From Sulfitobacter dubius (GTDB taxonomy: Bacteria; Pseudomonadota; Alphaproteobacteria; Rhodobacterales; Rhodobacteraceae), in the NCBI RefSeq assembly GCF_900113435.1, contig NZ_FOPG01000001.1:434001-498000 (forward strand): a DNA stretch of 64,000 nt. Direction: 5' to 3'. Made by a program: the position numbers and the translations under genes. Numbering within the stretch: position 1 is the stretch's first letter; each line of letters begins with the position of its first letter. The notes under the pieces were generated by a model. The model was not told the DNA's origin. It searched no databases and saw only the letters and a program-made list of their open reading frames with translations. Shown here one piece after another: positions 20,076-29,166 of this stretch.

Positions 20076-20609
20076 TCAGTCCTTGCCGCGGTAGGGTTCG
20101 ACGTATTGCAGGGCCATGTCCCATGGGAAGAAGATCCACGTGTCTTGGCTGACGCCGGTGATGAAAGTATCGACCTGTGGTTCGCCCTCGGGCTTGGCAT
20201 AGACGGTGGCGAAATGGGCGTTGGGATAAAGCTCACGCACCAGTTCGATGGTCTTGCCGCTGTCGACCAAATCATCAACGATCAGGATGCCGGTGCCGTC
20301 ACCCATTATCTCTGCATCCGGGGATTTCAGCACCTTCGCCTCACGCCGTTGGTCAGCGGCCCCGCCGCCCGAATGGTAAGACATGACCGAGATCGTGTCG
20401 ACGGTGCGGATGTCCAACTCACGCGCGACGATCATCGCCGGGGCCATGCCACCGCGCGTAATCGCCACCACGGCACGCCACGCGCCATTGTCGGGGCCAA
20501 GCCCATCCAGCCGCCACGCCAGCGCACGGCTGTCGCGGTGGATTTGATCCCAAGAAATGTGAAAGCCCTTTTCGTGGGGCAGGCGCGAGGCGTCCTTTTG
20601 GGTGCTCAT
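20076..20609 (-). CDS. gpt: Xanthine-guanine phosphoribosyltransferase
   Basis: 177 residues. It salvages guanine and xanthine using PRPP. The PRPP-binding loop [13 protein letters not shown] (around residue 110) and the base-binding end [12 protein letters not shown] are characteristic of bacterial Gpt. The start at 20609 has AAAGGA seven bases upstream. It lies between fabI and the aminotransferase on the same strand. Confidence 0.93.
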   Translation of the reverse strand: MSTQKDASRLPHEKGFHISWDQIHRDSRALAWRLDGLGPDNGAWRAVVAITRGGMAPAMIVARELDIRTVDTISVMSYHSGGGAADQRREAKVLKSPDAEIMGDGTGILIVDDLVDSGKTIELVRELYPNAHFATVYAKPEGEPQVDTFITGVSQDTWIFFPWDMALQYVEPYRGKD

Positions 20610-20666
20610 GGTGTTCCTTTGCAGCGGCTGGCGCGGGAACCCGCGCGAGATGAGATTTGGGGCGCG

Positions 20667-21473
20667 TTATTCCTTGGACATGTCCGGCGCGTCAACCGCC
20701 TTCATGCCGACAACGTGATAGCCCGCGTCGACATGCAGGTTTTCACCCGTGGTGCCACTGCCCAGATCCGACAGCAAGAAGAGGGCTGCCTTGCCGACAT
20801 CCTCGGTCGTGACATTGCGGCGCAGGGGCGAGTTGTATTCGTTCCACTTCATGATGTAGCGGAAATCGCCGATGCCGGAGGCGGCCAGCGTCTTGATCGG
20901 CCCGGCAGAGATCGCGTTGACGCGGATGCCGTCCTTGCCAAGGTCTTCGGCCAAGTATTTGACCGACGCCTCAAGTGCGGCCTTGGCCACACCCATCACA
21001 TTATAATGCGGCATGACTTTCTCGGCACCGTAGTAGGTCAGCGTCAGGGCGCTGGCACCGGGCGACATCATCTTTTCCGCACGCTGCATCACGGCGGTGA
21101 AGGAATAGACCGAGATATCCATCGACATGGTGAAGTTGCCACGGCTGGTATCCACATAGCGGCCCCGCAGTTCCCCCTTGTCAGAAAAACCGATGGCGTG
21201 AACAATGAAATCAAGTCCGTCCCAGCGTTCTTTCAGCCCGTCGAACAGCGCATCGATCGAGGCTTCGTCGCCCACGTCGCAGGGCAGAACGATGTCGCTG
21301 CCAAGCTGCTCTGCCAAAGGGCCAACGCGTTTCTTAAGCGCATCACCTTGATAGGAAAAAGCCAGTTCGGCGCCAGCGTCGGCCAAGGCCTTGGCCACGC
21401 CCCATGCAATTGATTTGTCATTCGCAAGGCCCATGATGAGCCCGCGCTTGCCCCGCATCAATTCGTTTCCCAT
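20667..21473 (-). CDS. fabI: Enoyl-[acyl-carrier-protein] reductase (NADH), FabI
   Basis: 268 residues. It reduces the trans-2 double bond in each round of fatty acid synthesis. It has the FabI nucleotide-binding start (LIMGLANDKSIAWG), the IVHAIGF segment, and the catalytic Tyr and Lys spaced as in the family (HYNVMGVAKAALE). The ending GTTGENLHVDAGYHVVGM is also diagnostic. MGNELM at 21473 was taken as the start, with an AAGGCGGCGGA-like site upstream. It is the first gene of the minus-strand run down to 14405 and is divergent from pdxH. Confidence 0.97.
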   Translation of the reverse strand: MGNELMRGKRGLIMGLANDKSIAWGVAKALADAGAELAFSYQGDALKKRVGPLAEQLGSDIVLPCDVGDEASIDALFDGLKERWDGLDFIVHAIGFSDKGELRGRYVDTSRGNFTMSMDISVYSFTAVMQRAEKMMSPGASALTLTYYGAEKVMPHYNVMGVAKAALEASVKYLAEDLGKDGIRVNAISAGPIKTLAASGIGDFRYIMKWNEYNSPLRRNVTTEDVGKAALFLLSDLGSGTTGENLHVDAGYHVVGMKAVDAPDMSKE

Positions 21474-21710
21474 TCCGCCGCCTTGTCTATGTTGTGTTTT
21501 GGTTGTCTTGGTCTAGGCGATTGCGCCGTTGCCATCAAGACTACACAGGCGGGCAGTCGCCAAGGTTTTGCCATAAGATCGGCGGCTAACTGTCGGAAAT
21601 CCAGTGCGGTTGTCCTTTGAGTTGCCCATCCTTAACAAATGACATAGCGAATGGAATTGAACCCGGCGCAGACCGGATGCAGGCTTAAATACTCTCAAAG
21701 GGGATGCCGA

Positions 21711-22316
21711 ATGGAGACGCGGACAGGTATCTTTGCAGGGGATGACCCCTTTGCAATTGCGCAGCGCTGGTTGAGCGAAGCGGAAGCAAGTGAGCCGAAT
21801 GATCCAAATGCCATCGCCCTCAGCACCGTCGATTCGCAAGGCCTGCCCAATGCACGGATGGTCCTGCTGAAAGAGATCGAGCCGGAAGCTTTTGTCTTTT
21901 ATACCAACTATGAAAGCCAAAAGGCCCATGAGCTTGATGCCGCAGGCAAAGCGGCATTCGTCATGCACTGGAAATCCCTGCGTCGTCAGGTCCGGGTGCG
22001 CGGATTGATTAGCCGCGAAGATGGGCCTCAAGCCGACGAATATTACGCCTCCAGATCTCTCAAAAGCCGTCTGGGCGCTTGGGCGTCGCGCCAATCGCAG
22101 CCTTTGTCGGGGCGTGGTGCGCTGATGGCCGAGGTGGCGAAAGTCACGGCACAGCAGGGGGTGAACCCAAAACGTCCGCCGTTCTGGGGGGGATACCGTA
22201 TTACACCGCTTGAGATTGAGTTCTGGGCGGATGGTGAGTTTCGTTTGCATGACCGCTTTCAGTGGCGCCGGGCCGACATAGCGTCGCCTTGGGCTGTCAC
22301 CCGGCTCAATCCTTAA
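21711..22316 (+). CDS. pdxH: Pyridoxamine 5'-phosphate oxidase
   Basis: 201 residues. It oxidises pyridoxamine or pyridoxine phosphate to PLP with FMN. Family stretches seen are [33 protein letters not shown] (FMN and substrate contacts), ASRQSQPLS, and the C-terminal WRRADI...RLNP. The start at 21711 has AAAGGGG about 9 bases upstream and the family's length; an in-frame extension of 20 codons is not used. It leads a short same-strand group with the double cold-shock gene and the DUF192 gene. Confidence 0.97.
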   Translation: METRTGIFAGDDPFAIAQRWLSEAEASEPNDPNAIALSTVDSQGLPNARMVLLKEIEPEAFVFYTNYESQKAHELDAAGKAAFVMHWKSLRRQVRVRGLISREDGPQADEYYASRSLKSRLGAWASRQSQPLSGRGALMAEVAKVTAQQGVNPKRPPFWGGYRITPLEIEFWADGEFRLHDRFQWRRADIASPWAVTRLNP

Positions 22317-22335
22317 AGGGGCACCGCCGAGACCG

Positions 22336-22881
22336 ATGAAAGACGTGTTTGGGAATGAAACAGAACCGGGAACTTACGACGCTCCGCATGAGGGTGTGGT
22401 AAAGTGGTTCGATCCGCTCAAAGGCTTTGGCTTTGTGGTCGCCGACAGTGGCGGGCCTGACATCTTGTTGCATGTTAATGTGCTGCGCAGTTTTGGGCAA
22501 AGCTCGGTCGCGGATGGTGCGCGGGTCAAAATACGTGTTCAGCAAACAGATCGCGGTGCGCAGGCCGTCGAAGTGCTTACCATTGAGCCGCCCGATGAAC
22601 TGCCCCCAGCGGTTGTGGACTTTGTGGGCTTTGATCCCGAGCAACTTGCCGCTGCTGAGTTTGAGCCTGCGCGGGTCAAATGGTTCGACAAGGCCAAGGG
22701 ATTCGGATTTGCAAATGTCTTTGGCTGCGCCGAAGATGTGTTTCTGCACATGGATGTCCTGCGGCAATCGGGCCTTTGTGATTTGCAACCGGGCGAAGCT
22801 GTTGCCATGCGTGTGATTGTTGGCGATCGGGGCCAGTTGGCAGCGGAGGTAAGAGCATGGGAAGCAGTGATAGACGGTTGA
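22336..22881 (+). CDS. Cold-shock protein with two CSD domains
   Basis: 181 residues holding two cold-shock domains in tandem (about 17-82 and 110-177). Each has the RNP1-like core: VKWFDPLKGFGFVV in the first and VKWFDKAKGFGFANV in the second, and each has the HVNVLR or HMDVLR part of RNP2. They are joined by an acidic, Pro-rich linker. It should bind single-stranded RNA or DNA. Two-domain versions are typical of alphaproteobacteria; the second domain is the better match. It begins 19 bases after pdxH, and its end overlaps the next gene by 25 bases. Confidence 0.93.
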   Translation: MKDVFGNETEPGTYDAPHEGVVKWFDPLKGFGFVVADSGGPDILLHVNVLRSFGQSSVADGARVKIRVQQTDRGAQAVEVLTIEPPDELPPAVVDFVGFDPEQLAAAEFEPARVKWFDKAKGFGFANVFGCAEDVFLHMDVLRQSGLCDLQPGEAVAMRVIVGDRGQLAAEVRAWEAVIDG

Positions 22882-23354
22882 CCGTTATCAAGCGGTTAAC
22901 GGGCGCGGCGGTTGCTGGCCTTCTGATGACGGGGGCGGCGGCGGCGAATGCCTGCCGCGATGATGCAGTGACGCTACGCGGAGATTGGGGCAAGGCGCGT
23001 TTCTCAATAGAAGTGGCCGATGATACCGCCGAACGGTCCCAAGGTTTGATGCACCGGCGGTCAATGCCGCTAAGCTCGGGCATGTTGTTTATCTATGAGA
23101 CCCCGCAGCCGCTAAGCTTTTGGATGCGCAACACGCTGATTCCGTTGGATTTGCTCTTTATCGATTCGCAGGGCGTAGTCCAAAAAATCCACCACTCCGC
23201 CAAACCCTTGGACGAGACACCGATTCCGGGCGGGGATAATCTGCTTTCCGTTTTGGAAATTAACGGCGGTCTTTCCGAGCGTCTTGGCATCACCGAAGGC
23301 AGCGAAATCCGCCATCCAGCCTTTGCGCAGAACGATCCTGCGTGGCCTTGTTAA
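22857..23354 (+). CDS. Secreted DUF192 family protein
   Basis: 165 residues. It has a signal peptide (about 1-32, ending AAANA, then Cys33). The DUF192 domain follows, with its signature GLMHRRSMP and the FWMRNTLIPLDLLFI stretch. The biochemical role of this family is unknown; the product is probably periplasmic. The ATG at 22857 lies inside the cold-shock gene and is preceded by an excellent GGAGG, which decides the start and implies coupled translation. Confidence 0.9.
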   Translation: MGSSDRRLTVIKRLTGAAVAGLLMTGAAAANACRDDAVTLRGDWGKARFSIEVADDTAERSQGLMHRRSMPLSSGMLFIYETPQPLSFWMRNTLIPLDLLFIDSQGVVQKIHHSAKPLDETPIPGGDNLLSVLEINGGLSERLGITEGSEIRHPAFAQNDPAWPC

Positions 23355-23431
23355 ATTCTCTGCCAAATTCCTGAACTTTCGGTCATTCGGGGCTTTTCAA
23401 TCCCCAGGGTTATAGCTAAAGAAGCGTCAGT

Positions 23432-23508
23432 CGGAGCGTGGCGCAGCCTGGTAGCGCACCTGTTTTGGGTACAGGGGGTCGGAGGTTCGAATCCTCTCGC
23501 TCCGACCA
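23432..23508 (+). tRNA. tRNA-Pro (anticodon TGG)
   Basis: 77 bases including an encoded CCA end. Acceptor stem CGGAGCG/CGCTCCG, anticodon stem CCTGT/ACAGG with loop TTTGGGT (anticodon TGG at 23466-23468), and TPsiC arm GGTTCGAATCC. A clear cloverleaf. Confidence 0.97.
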
Positions 23509-24205
23509 CTTTCTTCCAGTCGTGATATTGATATGGCTTTGGCATTTTCTTGAGCCGTCAATGTTACGTCTTTCCCATTTTGCACAAGATTTAGTATCGA
23601 CCGCTGCGTTTGTGGTGGGTCTTTGCCGTTTGTGCTGTGAACCGTGGCGATTCTGTCGCGCTTGGGCCGAAGTGGGGGTGGGCGATGTCATCGCGGCTCA
23701 TCTCATCGGCTCAGTTGGGACTTGCCGTTACGTTCCGGTCCACTGGCACCTGTTGCTGTGGATGAATTAAACCAATCTCTCAATCCGGCCCGCTAACCCT
23801 GCCACGGGAAAAGGTAATTTCACCTTCGCCCGCGGCACGCGGCCTGCGGGTATCTCTGGGGATATCCTTAGTTTGAATCGGTTTGGCTGCTGAAAGGTAA
23901 ATCCGCTCTATTTGGTCAACCTGCTGCGTCAAAATAAATCGTAAAAAAATCGTTGACCCTGTAGTCATATCTACGTCAATTTGTGCGGGTTACCAAAAGC
24001 GCCACAAGATATAGTGGTTAACACCTTTAGGCGCTAAGGCAGCAGGACAGGGCAGAACAACCATTGTTAGTAAAATCGAGTTGCTTGCTATTAGGCGGGC
24101 ACAGCGAAGCCGGACTGTTTCCTGCCGACGAAAGAAATGGGGTGAGGCGGTCTGCTGAGGGGCGATCGGCTTGGGATTTGAAATGCTGGATATGAGGCAG
24201 CGACA
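23509..24205. other. Long region between tRNA-Pro and nrdJ; regulatory, no supported gene
   Basis: About 700 bases. Openings on both strands near 23416-23770 read through the tRNA or its complement and are artefacts. The first half holds nothing I can name. From about 23950 onward there is a promoter-like TTGACC (23953-23958) and the candidate NrdR sites described separately. No cobalamin riboswitch core was recognised, even though nrdJ needs B12. Confidence 0.5.
23971..24017 (+). promoter_or_regulatory. Candidate tandem NrdR boxes upstream of nrdJ
   Basis: CCACAAGATATAGTGG at 24002-24017 matches about 13 of 16 positions of the NrdR-box pattern as I recall it (ACAC-WATATWTW-GTGT). A weaker box, CTACGTCAATTTGTGC, starts exactly 31 bases upstream at 23971. 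That is about three helical turns, the usual spacing of paired NrdR sites. The upstream box lies just downstream of a TTGACC hexamer. NrdR would repress nrdJ when dATP is high. The single strong box is well supported; the pair is an inference. Confidence 0.6.
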
Positions 24206-27200
24206 ATGAAAATTGAACGTAATTTCACTAAAGCCGGGCAGGACGCCTATGCGGATTTGGACTTTGTCACCACGGTGTCGGAAATCCGTAACCCTGACGG
24301 TTCGGTGGTGTTCAAGCTTGATAATGTCGAAGTGCCCAAAGCCTGGAGCCAAGTCGCCAGCGATGTGATCGCGCAGAAGTATTTCCGCAAAGCAGGCGTG
24401 CCAAGTGCTACGCGCCGCGTCAAAGAGAAGGGCGTGCCGGAATTCCTGTGGCGCTCGGTCCCGACCGATGACGCGACCATGGGCGGCGAGACGTCTTCGA
24501 AGCAGGTGTTCGACCGTTTGGCGGGTGCTTGGGCCTATTGGGGCTGGAAGGGGGGTTATTTCACCACCGAAGAAGACGCTCAGGCCTACTACGACGAGAT
24601 GCGCCATATGCTCGCCAGCCAGCGTGCGGCACCGAACTCACCGCAGTGGTTCAACACCGGCCTGCATTGGGCATACGGCATCGATGGCCCGGCACAGGGG
24701 CACTACTATGTCGACTACAAGACCGGCAAGCTGACCCGGTCGAAATCATCCTATGAGCACCCGCAGCCGCATGCCTGCTTTATCCAATCGGTCGCCGACG
24801 ATCTGGTGGGCGATGGCGGCATCATGGACCTTTGGGTCCGTGAGGCGCGTCTGTTCAAATACGGCTCGGGCACGGGCACCAACTTTTCATCGCTCCGCGG
24901 AGAGGGCGAGAAGCTGTCGGGCGGCGGCAAGTCGTCGGGTTTGATGGGGTTCCTCAAGATCGGCGACCGCGCCGCTGGCGCCATCAAATCCGGCGGCACC
25001 ACCCGCCGCGCGGCCAAGATGGTGATCGTCGACGCCGACCACCCCGATATTCAAGATTTCATCAATTGGAAGGTGCTCGAAGAGCAGAAGGTGGCGAGCA
25101 TCGTGGCTGGCTCCAAGATGCACGAGCAAAAGCTGAACCTGTTGTTTGACGCGATCAAGGCATGGGACGGCGTGGCCGAAGATGCCTATGACCCGGCCAA
25201 GAACGACCAGTTGAAGCAAGCGATCCGCGAGGCCAAAAAGGTCGCGATCCCCGAGACTTACGTCAAGCGTGTGCTGGATTACGCCAAGCAGGGCCACACC
25301 AGCATCGAATTCCCGACCTATGACACCGATTGGGATTCGGAAGCCTATAACTCGGTCTCCGGCCAGAACTCGAACAACTCGATCCGCGTCACCAACGCCT
25401 TTCTGACAGCTGTCGAAAAAGACGCCGACTGGGAGCTTATCAGCCGCACCGAAAACCGTGTGACCAAGACTATTCGTGCGCGGGACCTTTGGGATCAGGT
25501 CGGCCACGCCGCATGGGCCTGCGCCGATCCCGGCATCCAGTACCACGACACTGTGAACGACTGGCACACCTGCCCAGAAGATGGCGCGATCCGTGGCTCG
25601 AACCCCTGTTCGGAATACATGTTCCTCGACGATACGGCCTGCAACTTGGCCTCGATGAACCTGCTGACCTTCCTCAAGGATGGCGAGTTTCAGGTCGAGG
25701 ACTACATGCACGCCAGCCGACTTTGGACCGTGACACTGGAAATCAGTGTGATGATGGCACAGTTCCCGTCAAAGGAAATCGCGCAGCGGTCTTATGACTT
25801 CCGCACGCTTGGTCTGGGCTATGCCAACATCGGTGGCCTGCTGATGAACATGGGCTATTCCTATGACAGCGACGAGGGCCGCGCGCTTGGCGGTGCCTTG
25901 ACCGCGATTATGACCGGTGTGGCCTATGCAACGTCGGCCGAGATGGCAGGCGAATTGGGCACCTTCCCGGGCTATGCCAAGAATGCCGAGCATATGCTGC
26001 GCGTCATCCGCAACCACCGCAACGCGGCCCATGGCAAGGCGGACGGCTATGAGCAGCTCTCGGTCAAGCCGGTGCCGCTGGATCATGCCAATTGCCCGCA
26101 GGCGGGGTTGGTCGACATTGCCAAATCCTGCTGGGACGAGGCGCTGAAACTGGGCGAAGCCCACGGTTACCGCAACGCGCAGACCTCTGTCATCGCGCCC
26201 ACGGGTACCATCGGTCTGGTGATGGACTGCGACACCACGGGGATTGAGCCTGACTTTGCGCTGGTGAAGTTCAAAAAACTCGCGGGTGGCGGCTATTTCA
26301 AGATCATCAACCAATCCGTGCCTGCCGCGCTGGAGAAACTCGGCTACGGATCGGCCCAGATCGAAGAGATCGTCAGTTATGCGGTGGGCCACGGCACCAT
26401 CGGCAACGCGCCTGCGATCAACCACACCACGCTAGCGGGCCACGGGTTCGGCGCCAATGAGTTGGCCAAGATTGACGCGGCGCTCAAGCAGGCCTTCGAC
26501 ATCCGCTTTGTGTTCAACCAGTGGACGCTGGGAGAGGCCTTCTGCACGCAGGTGCTGGGCATCCCAACCGAGAAACTGAATGATCCGACCTTTGACCTGC
26601 TGCGCTCGCTCGGCTTTAGCAAGGCGGACATCGAAGCGGCCAATGACCATGTTTGCGGGACCATGACGCTGGAAGGCGCGCCGCATCTGAAAGAAGAACA
26701 TTACGGCATCTTCGATTGTGCCAACCCCTGCGGCAAGAAGGGGAAACGCTATCTCTCGGTCAACAGCCACATCTATATGATGGCCGCCGCGCAGAGTTTC
26801 ATCTCAGGGGCGATCTCCAAAACCATTAACATGCCGAATGACGCGACCATCGAGGATTGCCAGAAAGCTTATGAGCTGAGCTGGTCCTTGGGCATCAAGG
26901 CGAACGCGCTCTACCGTGACGGCTCAAAACTGAGCCAGCCACTGGCCGCGGCGCTGGTCGAAGACGATGAGGACGCCGCCGAGACGCTGGAAAGCGGCAC
27001 GCCACATGAGAAGGCCGCCGTGCTGGCCGAAAAGATCGTCGAGAAGGTGATCGTTAAGGAGATCATCAAATCCCACCGCGAGAAGATGCCGCAGCGCCGC
27101 AAAGGCTATACCCAGAAGGCGAATGTCGGCGGGCATAAGGTGTATCTGCGCACCGGCGAATACGCAGACGGCAAGCTGGGTGAAATCTTCATCGACATGC

Positions 27201-27862
27201 ACAAGGAAGGCGCGGGTTTCCGGGCGATGATGAACAACTTCGCCATCGCGGTTTCCGTGGGCCTGCAATACGGCGTGCCGCTGGAGGAGTTCGTCGATGC
27301 CTTCACCTTCACCAAATTTGAGCCTGCAGGCATGGTGCAGGGCAATGACAGCATCAAACAGGCGACCTCGATCCTCGACTATGTGTTCCGCGAACTGGCG
27401 GTGTCCTACCTCGACCGGACCGATCTGGCACATGTGAAGCCTGAAGGTGCGACCTTTGATGATCTGGGCCGGGGTGAGGAAGAGAACCTTGGCAATGTAA
27501 GCGAGTTGAGCGAGAAGGCGGCGAATAAGTCGCTGGATGTACTGAAACAAATCAGCTCCTCAGGCTATCTGCGCAATCGTTTGCCCCAAGAGCTTGTGGT
27601 GCTTCAGGGCGGTCAGGCCGTGGATATCAGCGCAGCGCTTGAGACCCTTTTGCCTCAGGTCGGCGGCGGTGGCGACATGGCCGTTGCGGTGAAATCTTCC
27701 ACGGCCGCAAGCTCTGGCGCGGTAAGCTTCGATGCGCGTGCAAAGGCCAAGATGCAGGGCTACGAAGGCGAAGCCTGTGGCGAGTGCGGCAATTATACTT
27801 TGGTCCGCAACGGCACCTGCATGAAGTGCAACACCTGCGGCGGGACAAGCGGCTGTAGCTAA
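24206..27862 (+). CDS. nrdJ: Vitamin B12-dependent ribonucleotide reductase (class II)
   Basis: 1218 residues, the long NrdJ type. It reduces ribonucleotides to deoxyribonucleotides using adenosylcobalamin, with or without oxygen. It has the substrate-binding region [13 protein letters not shown], the NPCSEYMF and NLASMNLL segments, and the PTGTIG motif. Near residue 840-880 it has [16 protein letters not shown] and [11 protein letters not shown], typical of this subclass. The C-terminus ends in a Cys-rich tail ([17 protein letters not shown]) that likely carries redox or zinc cysteines. It stands alone, behind candidate NrdR sites and followed by a strong hairpin at 27890-27914. Confidence 0.96.
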   Translation: MKIERNFTKAGQDAYADLDFVTTVSEIRNPDGSVVFKLDNVEVPKAWSQVASDVIAQKYFRKAGVPSATRRVKEKGVPEFLWRSVPTDDATMGGETSSKQVFDRLAGAWAYWGWKGGYFTTEEDAQAYYDEMRHMLASQRAAPNSPQWFNTGLHWAYGIDGPAQGHYYVDYKTGKLTRSKSSYEHPQPHACFIQSVADDLVGDGGIMDLWVREARLFKYGSGTGTNFSSLRGEGEKLSGGGKSSGLMGFLKIGDRAAGAIKSGGTTRRAAKMVIVDADHPDIQDFINWKVLEEQKVASIVAGSKMHEQKLNLLFDAIKAWDGVAEDAYDPAKNDQLKQAIREAKKVAIPETYVKRVLDYAKQGHTSIEFPTYDTDWDSEAYNSVSGQNSNNSIRVTNAFLTAVEKDADWELISRTENRVTKTIRARDLWDQVGHAAWACADPGIQYHDTVNDWHTCPEDGAIRGSNPCSEYMFLDDTACNLASMNLLTFLKDGEFQVEDYMHASRLWTVTLEISVMMAQFPSKEIAQRSYDFRTLGLGYANIGGLLMNMGYSYDSDEGRALGGALTAIMTGVAYATSAEMAGELGTFPGYAKNAEHMLRVIRNHRNAAHGKADGYEQLSVKPVPLDHANCPQAGLVDIAKSCWDEALKLGEAHGYRNAQTSVIAPTGTIGLVMDCDTTGIEPDFALVKFKKLAGGGYFKIINQSVPAALEKLGYGSAQIEEIVSYAVGHGTIGNAPAINHTTLAGHGFGANELAKIDAALKQAFDIRFVFNQWTLGEAFCTQVLGIPTEKLNDPTFDLLRSLGFSKADIEAANDHVCGTMTLEGAPHLKEEHYGIFDCANPCGKKGKRYLSVNSHIYMMAAAQSFISGAISKTINMPNDATIEDCQKAYELSWSLGIKANALYRDGSKLSQPLAAALVEDDEDAAETLESGTPHEKAAVLAEKIVEKVIVKEIIKSHREKMPQRRKGYTQKANVGGHKVYLRTGEYADGKLGEIFIDMHKEGAGFRAMMNNFAIAVSVGLQYGVPLEEFVDAFTFTKFEPAGMVQGNDSIKQATSILDYVFRELAVSYLDRTDLAHVKPEGATFDDLGRGEEENLGNVSELSEKAANKSLDVLKQISSSGYLRNRLPQELVVLQGGQAVDISAALETLLPQVGGGGDMAVAVKSSTAASSGAVSFDARAKAKMQGYEGEACGECGNYTLVRNGTCMKCNTCGGTSGCS

Positions 27863-27889
27863 GCGGACACGCCCCGAAGGGGGTGGGCA

Positions 27890-27914
27890 GGGGCAGGGCC
27901 GCAAGGCCCGCCCC
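27890..27914 (+). terminator. Hairpin downstream of nrdJ, probable transcript end
   Basis: GGGGC-A-GGGCC, GCAA tetraloop, GGCCC-GCCCC: a 10-bp stem with one bulged A, 28 bases past the nrdJ stop. There is no T run, so it may stabilise the 3' end or work with the second hairpin at 27952-27972. Confidence 0.6.
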
Positions 27915-27951
27915 GACGACTGGGCCTACGATCTATCGATGACGTGAACTG

Positions 27952-27972
27952 AAAAACCTATGGCAGGTTTTT
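27952..27972 (+). terminator. Second hairpin with T run after nrdJ
   Basis: AAAAACCT-ATGGC-AGGTTTTT is a perfect inverted repeat whose 3' arm ends in five T, the form of a weak bidirectional Rho-independent terminator. Confidence 0.55.
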
Positions 27973-28110
27973 GGGCCTGTTCTCTCTGTCTCACGGGCGG
28001 ATTTAAGGTTGCGGAAGACCGCAATGGTTAACTTTCGAAGATCAGCCATTCATCCGTTAACTAAAATTAAACCAGGTTCTCCCTATCAAGAGTGGGAAAG
28101 GGAGAATTTG

Positions 28111-28449
28111 ATGAAACGTCTTGCATTAATAGGATTTCTCGCCAGTTCGTTGGCGGCATGTGTGGAGCCTCCGGCCTCGCCGATGGAGGCAGCGGCGCGC
28201 AGAGCGGCGGCGGCAGAGTTGACCGCCAAGCAATGTGCCGGATTTGCGGGCGGCTATGAAAGCGTGCAGAAGCTGCGCCATGACGCGAACAAGAATATCG
28301 CAACTGCACGTCGGCTAGGGGCGACAGATACGACAATCGCCAAGGCGCGTGCGGATGTGCGCATGGCCTTTGATATGCAGGTTGCCTTTTCCACGCCCCA
28401 GCAGGCCTGTAACATGATGGTGGGCGAACTTGCGTGGGCCACGGGGTAA
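28111..28449 (+). CDS. Small putative lipoprotein
   Basis: 112 residues. MKRLALIGFLASSLAAC is a lipoprotein signal with the acylated Cys at position 17. The mature part is helical and Ala/Arg-rich with two more Cys (QCAGF and QQACNM), which could form a disulphide. No domain is recognised. The start at 28111 is supported by GGGAGA 6 bases upstream; 34 in-frame codons before it are not used. The upstream 80 bases hold two GTTAAC palindromes 29 bases apart. Confidence 0.75.
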   Translation: MKRLALIGFLASSLAACVEPPASPMEAAARRAAAAELTAKQCAGFAGGYESVQKLRHDANKNIATARRLGATDTTIAKARADVRMAFDMQVAFSTPQQACNMMVGELAWATG

Positions 28450-28455
28450 GCGGCG

Positions 28456-29166
28456 TTAGCGGTGTGCTACGTCGAGCCAGATCGGCAGGTGGTCTGACGC
28501 TCGGCGGGTCTGCGATGTCTCGACCACGCCGCCTTGGCGCACGTAAAGATGCTGATCCAAAGCCATCCGGTCAAGAAAGGCTACGGGCATCCGTGCATGG
28601 TAGCTTTTGCCCGGCGCGTGAATGGTGAAACGCTTCGCCAAACGGCCAAGCCCGACCTTTTGCGACCATTCATTGAGGTCTCCGGCGATCAGGGTCGGGC
28701 AGGCGGCGCAGGCGTCGAGATGGGCAATCATGGCGCTTAACTGTTCTTTGCGCGAGGGGCGCAAAAGGCCAAGGTGCGAGGCGATGACCCGCAGTTGACG
28801 CGAGCCGATGTTTAGGTCCGCGACCATTGCCCCGCGCGGCTCTACCCCGGGCAGTGTCAGATGCGCGACACTGTCAATTTTGGCCGAGGGGCGGACCAGC
28901 ACCGCGTTGCCATGCCAGCCAATACTCACGTCACTGGGGGTCGGCACGGGGCACATCCCAGTGGCCTTTTCCACGCGTTCCAGCGGCAGGGCAGATGGGC
29001 GCGGGGCACGGCGACGGTCAGCTTCTTGTAAGACCACCACATCGGCATGCAGGCTGCGGATGATACGCATGATCCGCTCAGGATCACGGCGGCGGTCTGT
29101 GCCCATGGCTTTGCGGATATTATAGCTGACGATACGCAGCGATTGCGGGGCTACGGCGGGGATCAT
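28456..29166 (-). CDS. Endonuclease/exonuclease/phosphatase family protein
   Basis: 236 residues with the EEP fold motifs: SYNIRKA near the start (Asn), VLQEAD (metal-binding Glu), GDLNEW (Asp-x-Asn) and the final SDHLPIW (catalytic Asp-His pair). It should be a metal-dependent phosphodiesterase; the substrate could be DNA, a phospholipid head group or a phosphoinositide-like molecule. It overlaps the cardiolipin synthase gene by four bases (ATGA at 29163-29166), which suggests a role with membrane phospholipid, though this is only context. Confidence 0.87.
   Translation of the reverse strand: MIPAVAPQSLRIVSYNIRKAMGTDRRRDPERIMRIIRSLHADVVVLQEADRRRAPRPSALPLERVEKATGMCPVPTPSDVSIGWHGNAVLVRPSAKIDSVAHLTLPGVEPRGAMVADLNIGSRQLRVIASHLGLLRPSRKEQLSAMIAHLDACAACPTLIAGDLNEWSQKVGLGRLAKRFTIHAPGKSYHARMPVAFLDRMALDQHLYVRQGGVVETSQTRRASDHLPIWLDVAHR

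Noticed and set aside
23351-23770. Open frames on both strands spanning tRNA-Pro(TGG), including one with a GARGFEPPTP-like sequence
   Set aside because: They are translations of the tRNA or its complement, a well-known annotation artefact, and have no ribosome binding site.
23780-24205. Possible cobalamin riboswitch upstream of nrdJ
   Set aside because: GCCACGGG and a GGGAA are present, but the B12-box and conserved core order are not seen by eye; a covariance-model search would decide.
23432-24205. Prophage or island integrated at tRNA-Pro(TGG)
   Set aside because: No integrase, no repeated tRNA 3' end downstream, and the flanking genes are ordinary core genes.
23990-24607. Minus-strand frame across the nrdJ leader
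   Set aside because: It overlaps the conserved nrdJ start and the NrdR site, and has no ribosome binding site.
28022-28075. CtrA site suggested by two GTTAAC palindromes upstream of the lipoprotein gene
   Set aside because: Spacing does not fit TTAA-N7-TTAA; the nearest pair (TTAA-N6-TTAA) is one base short.
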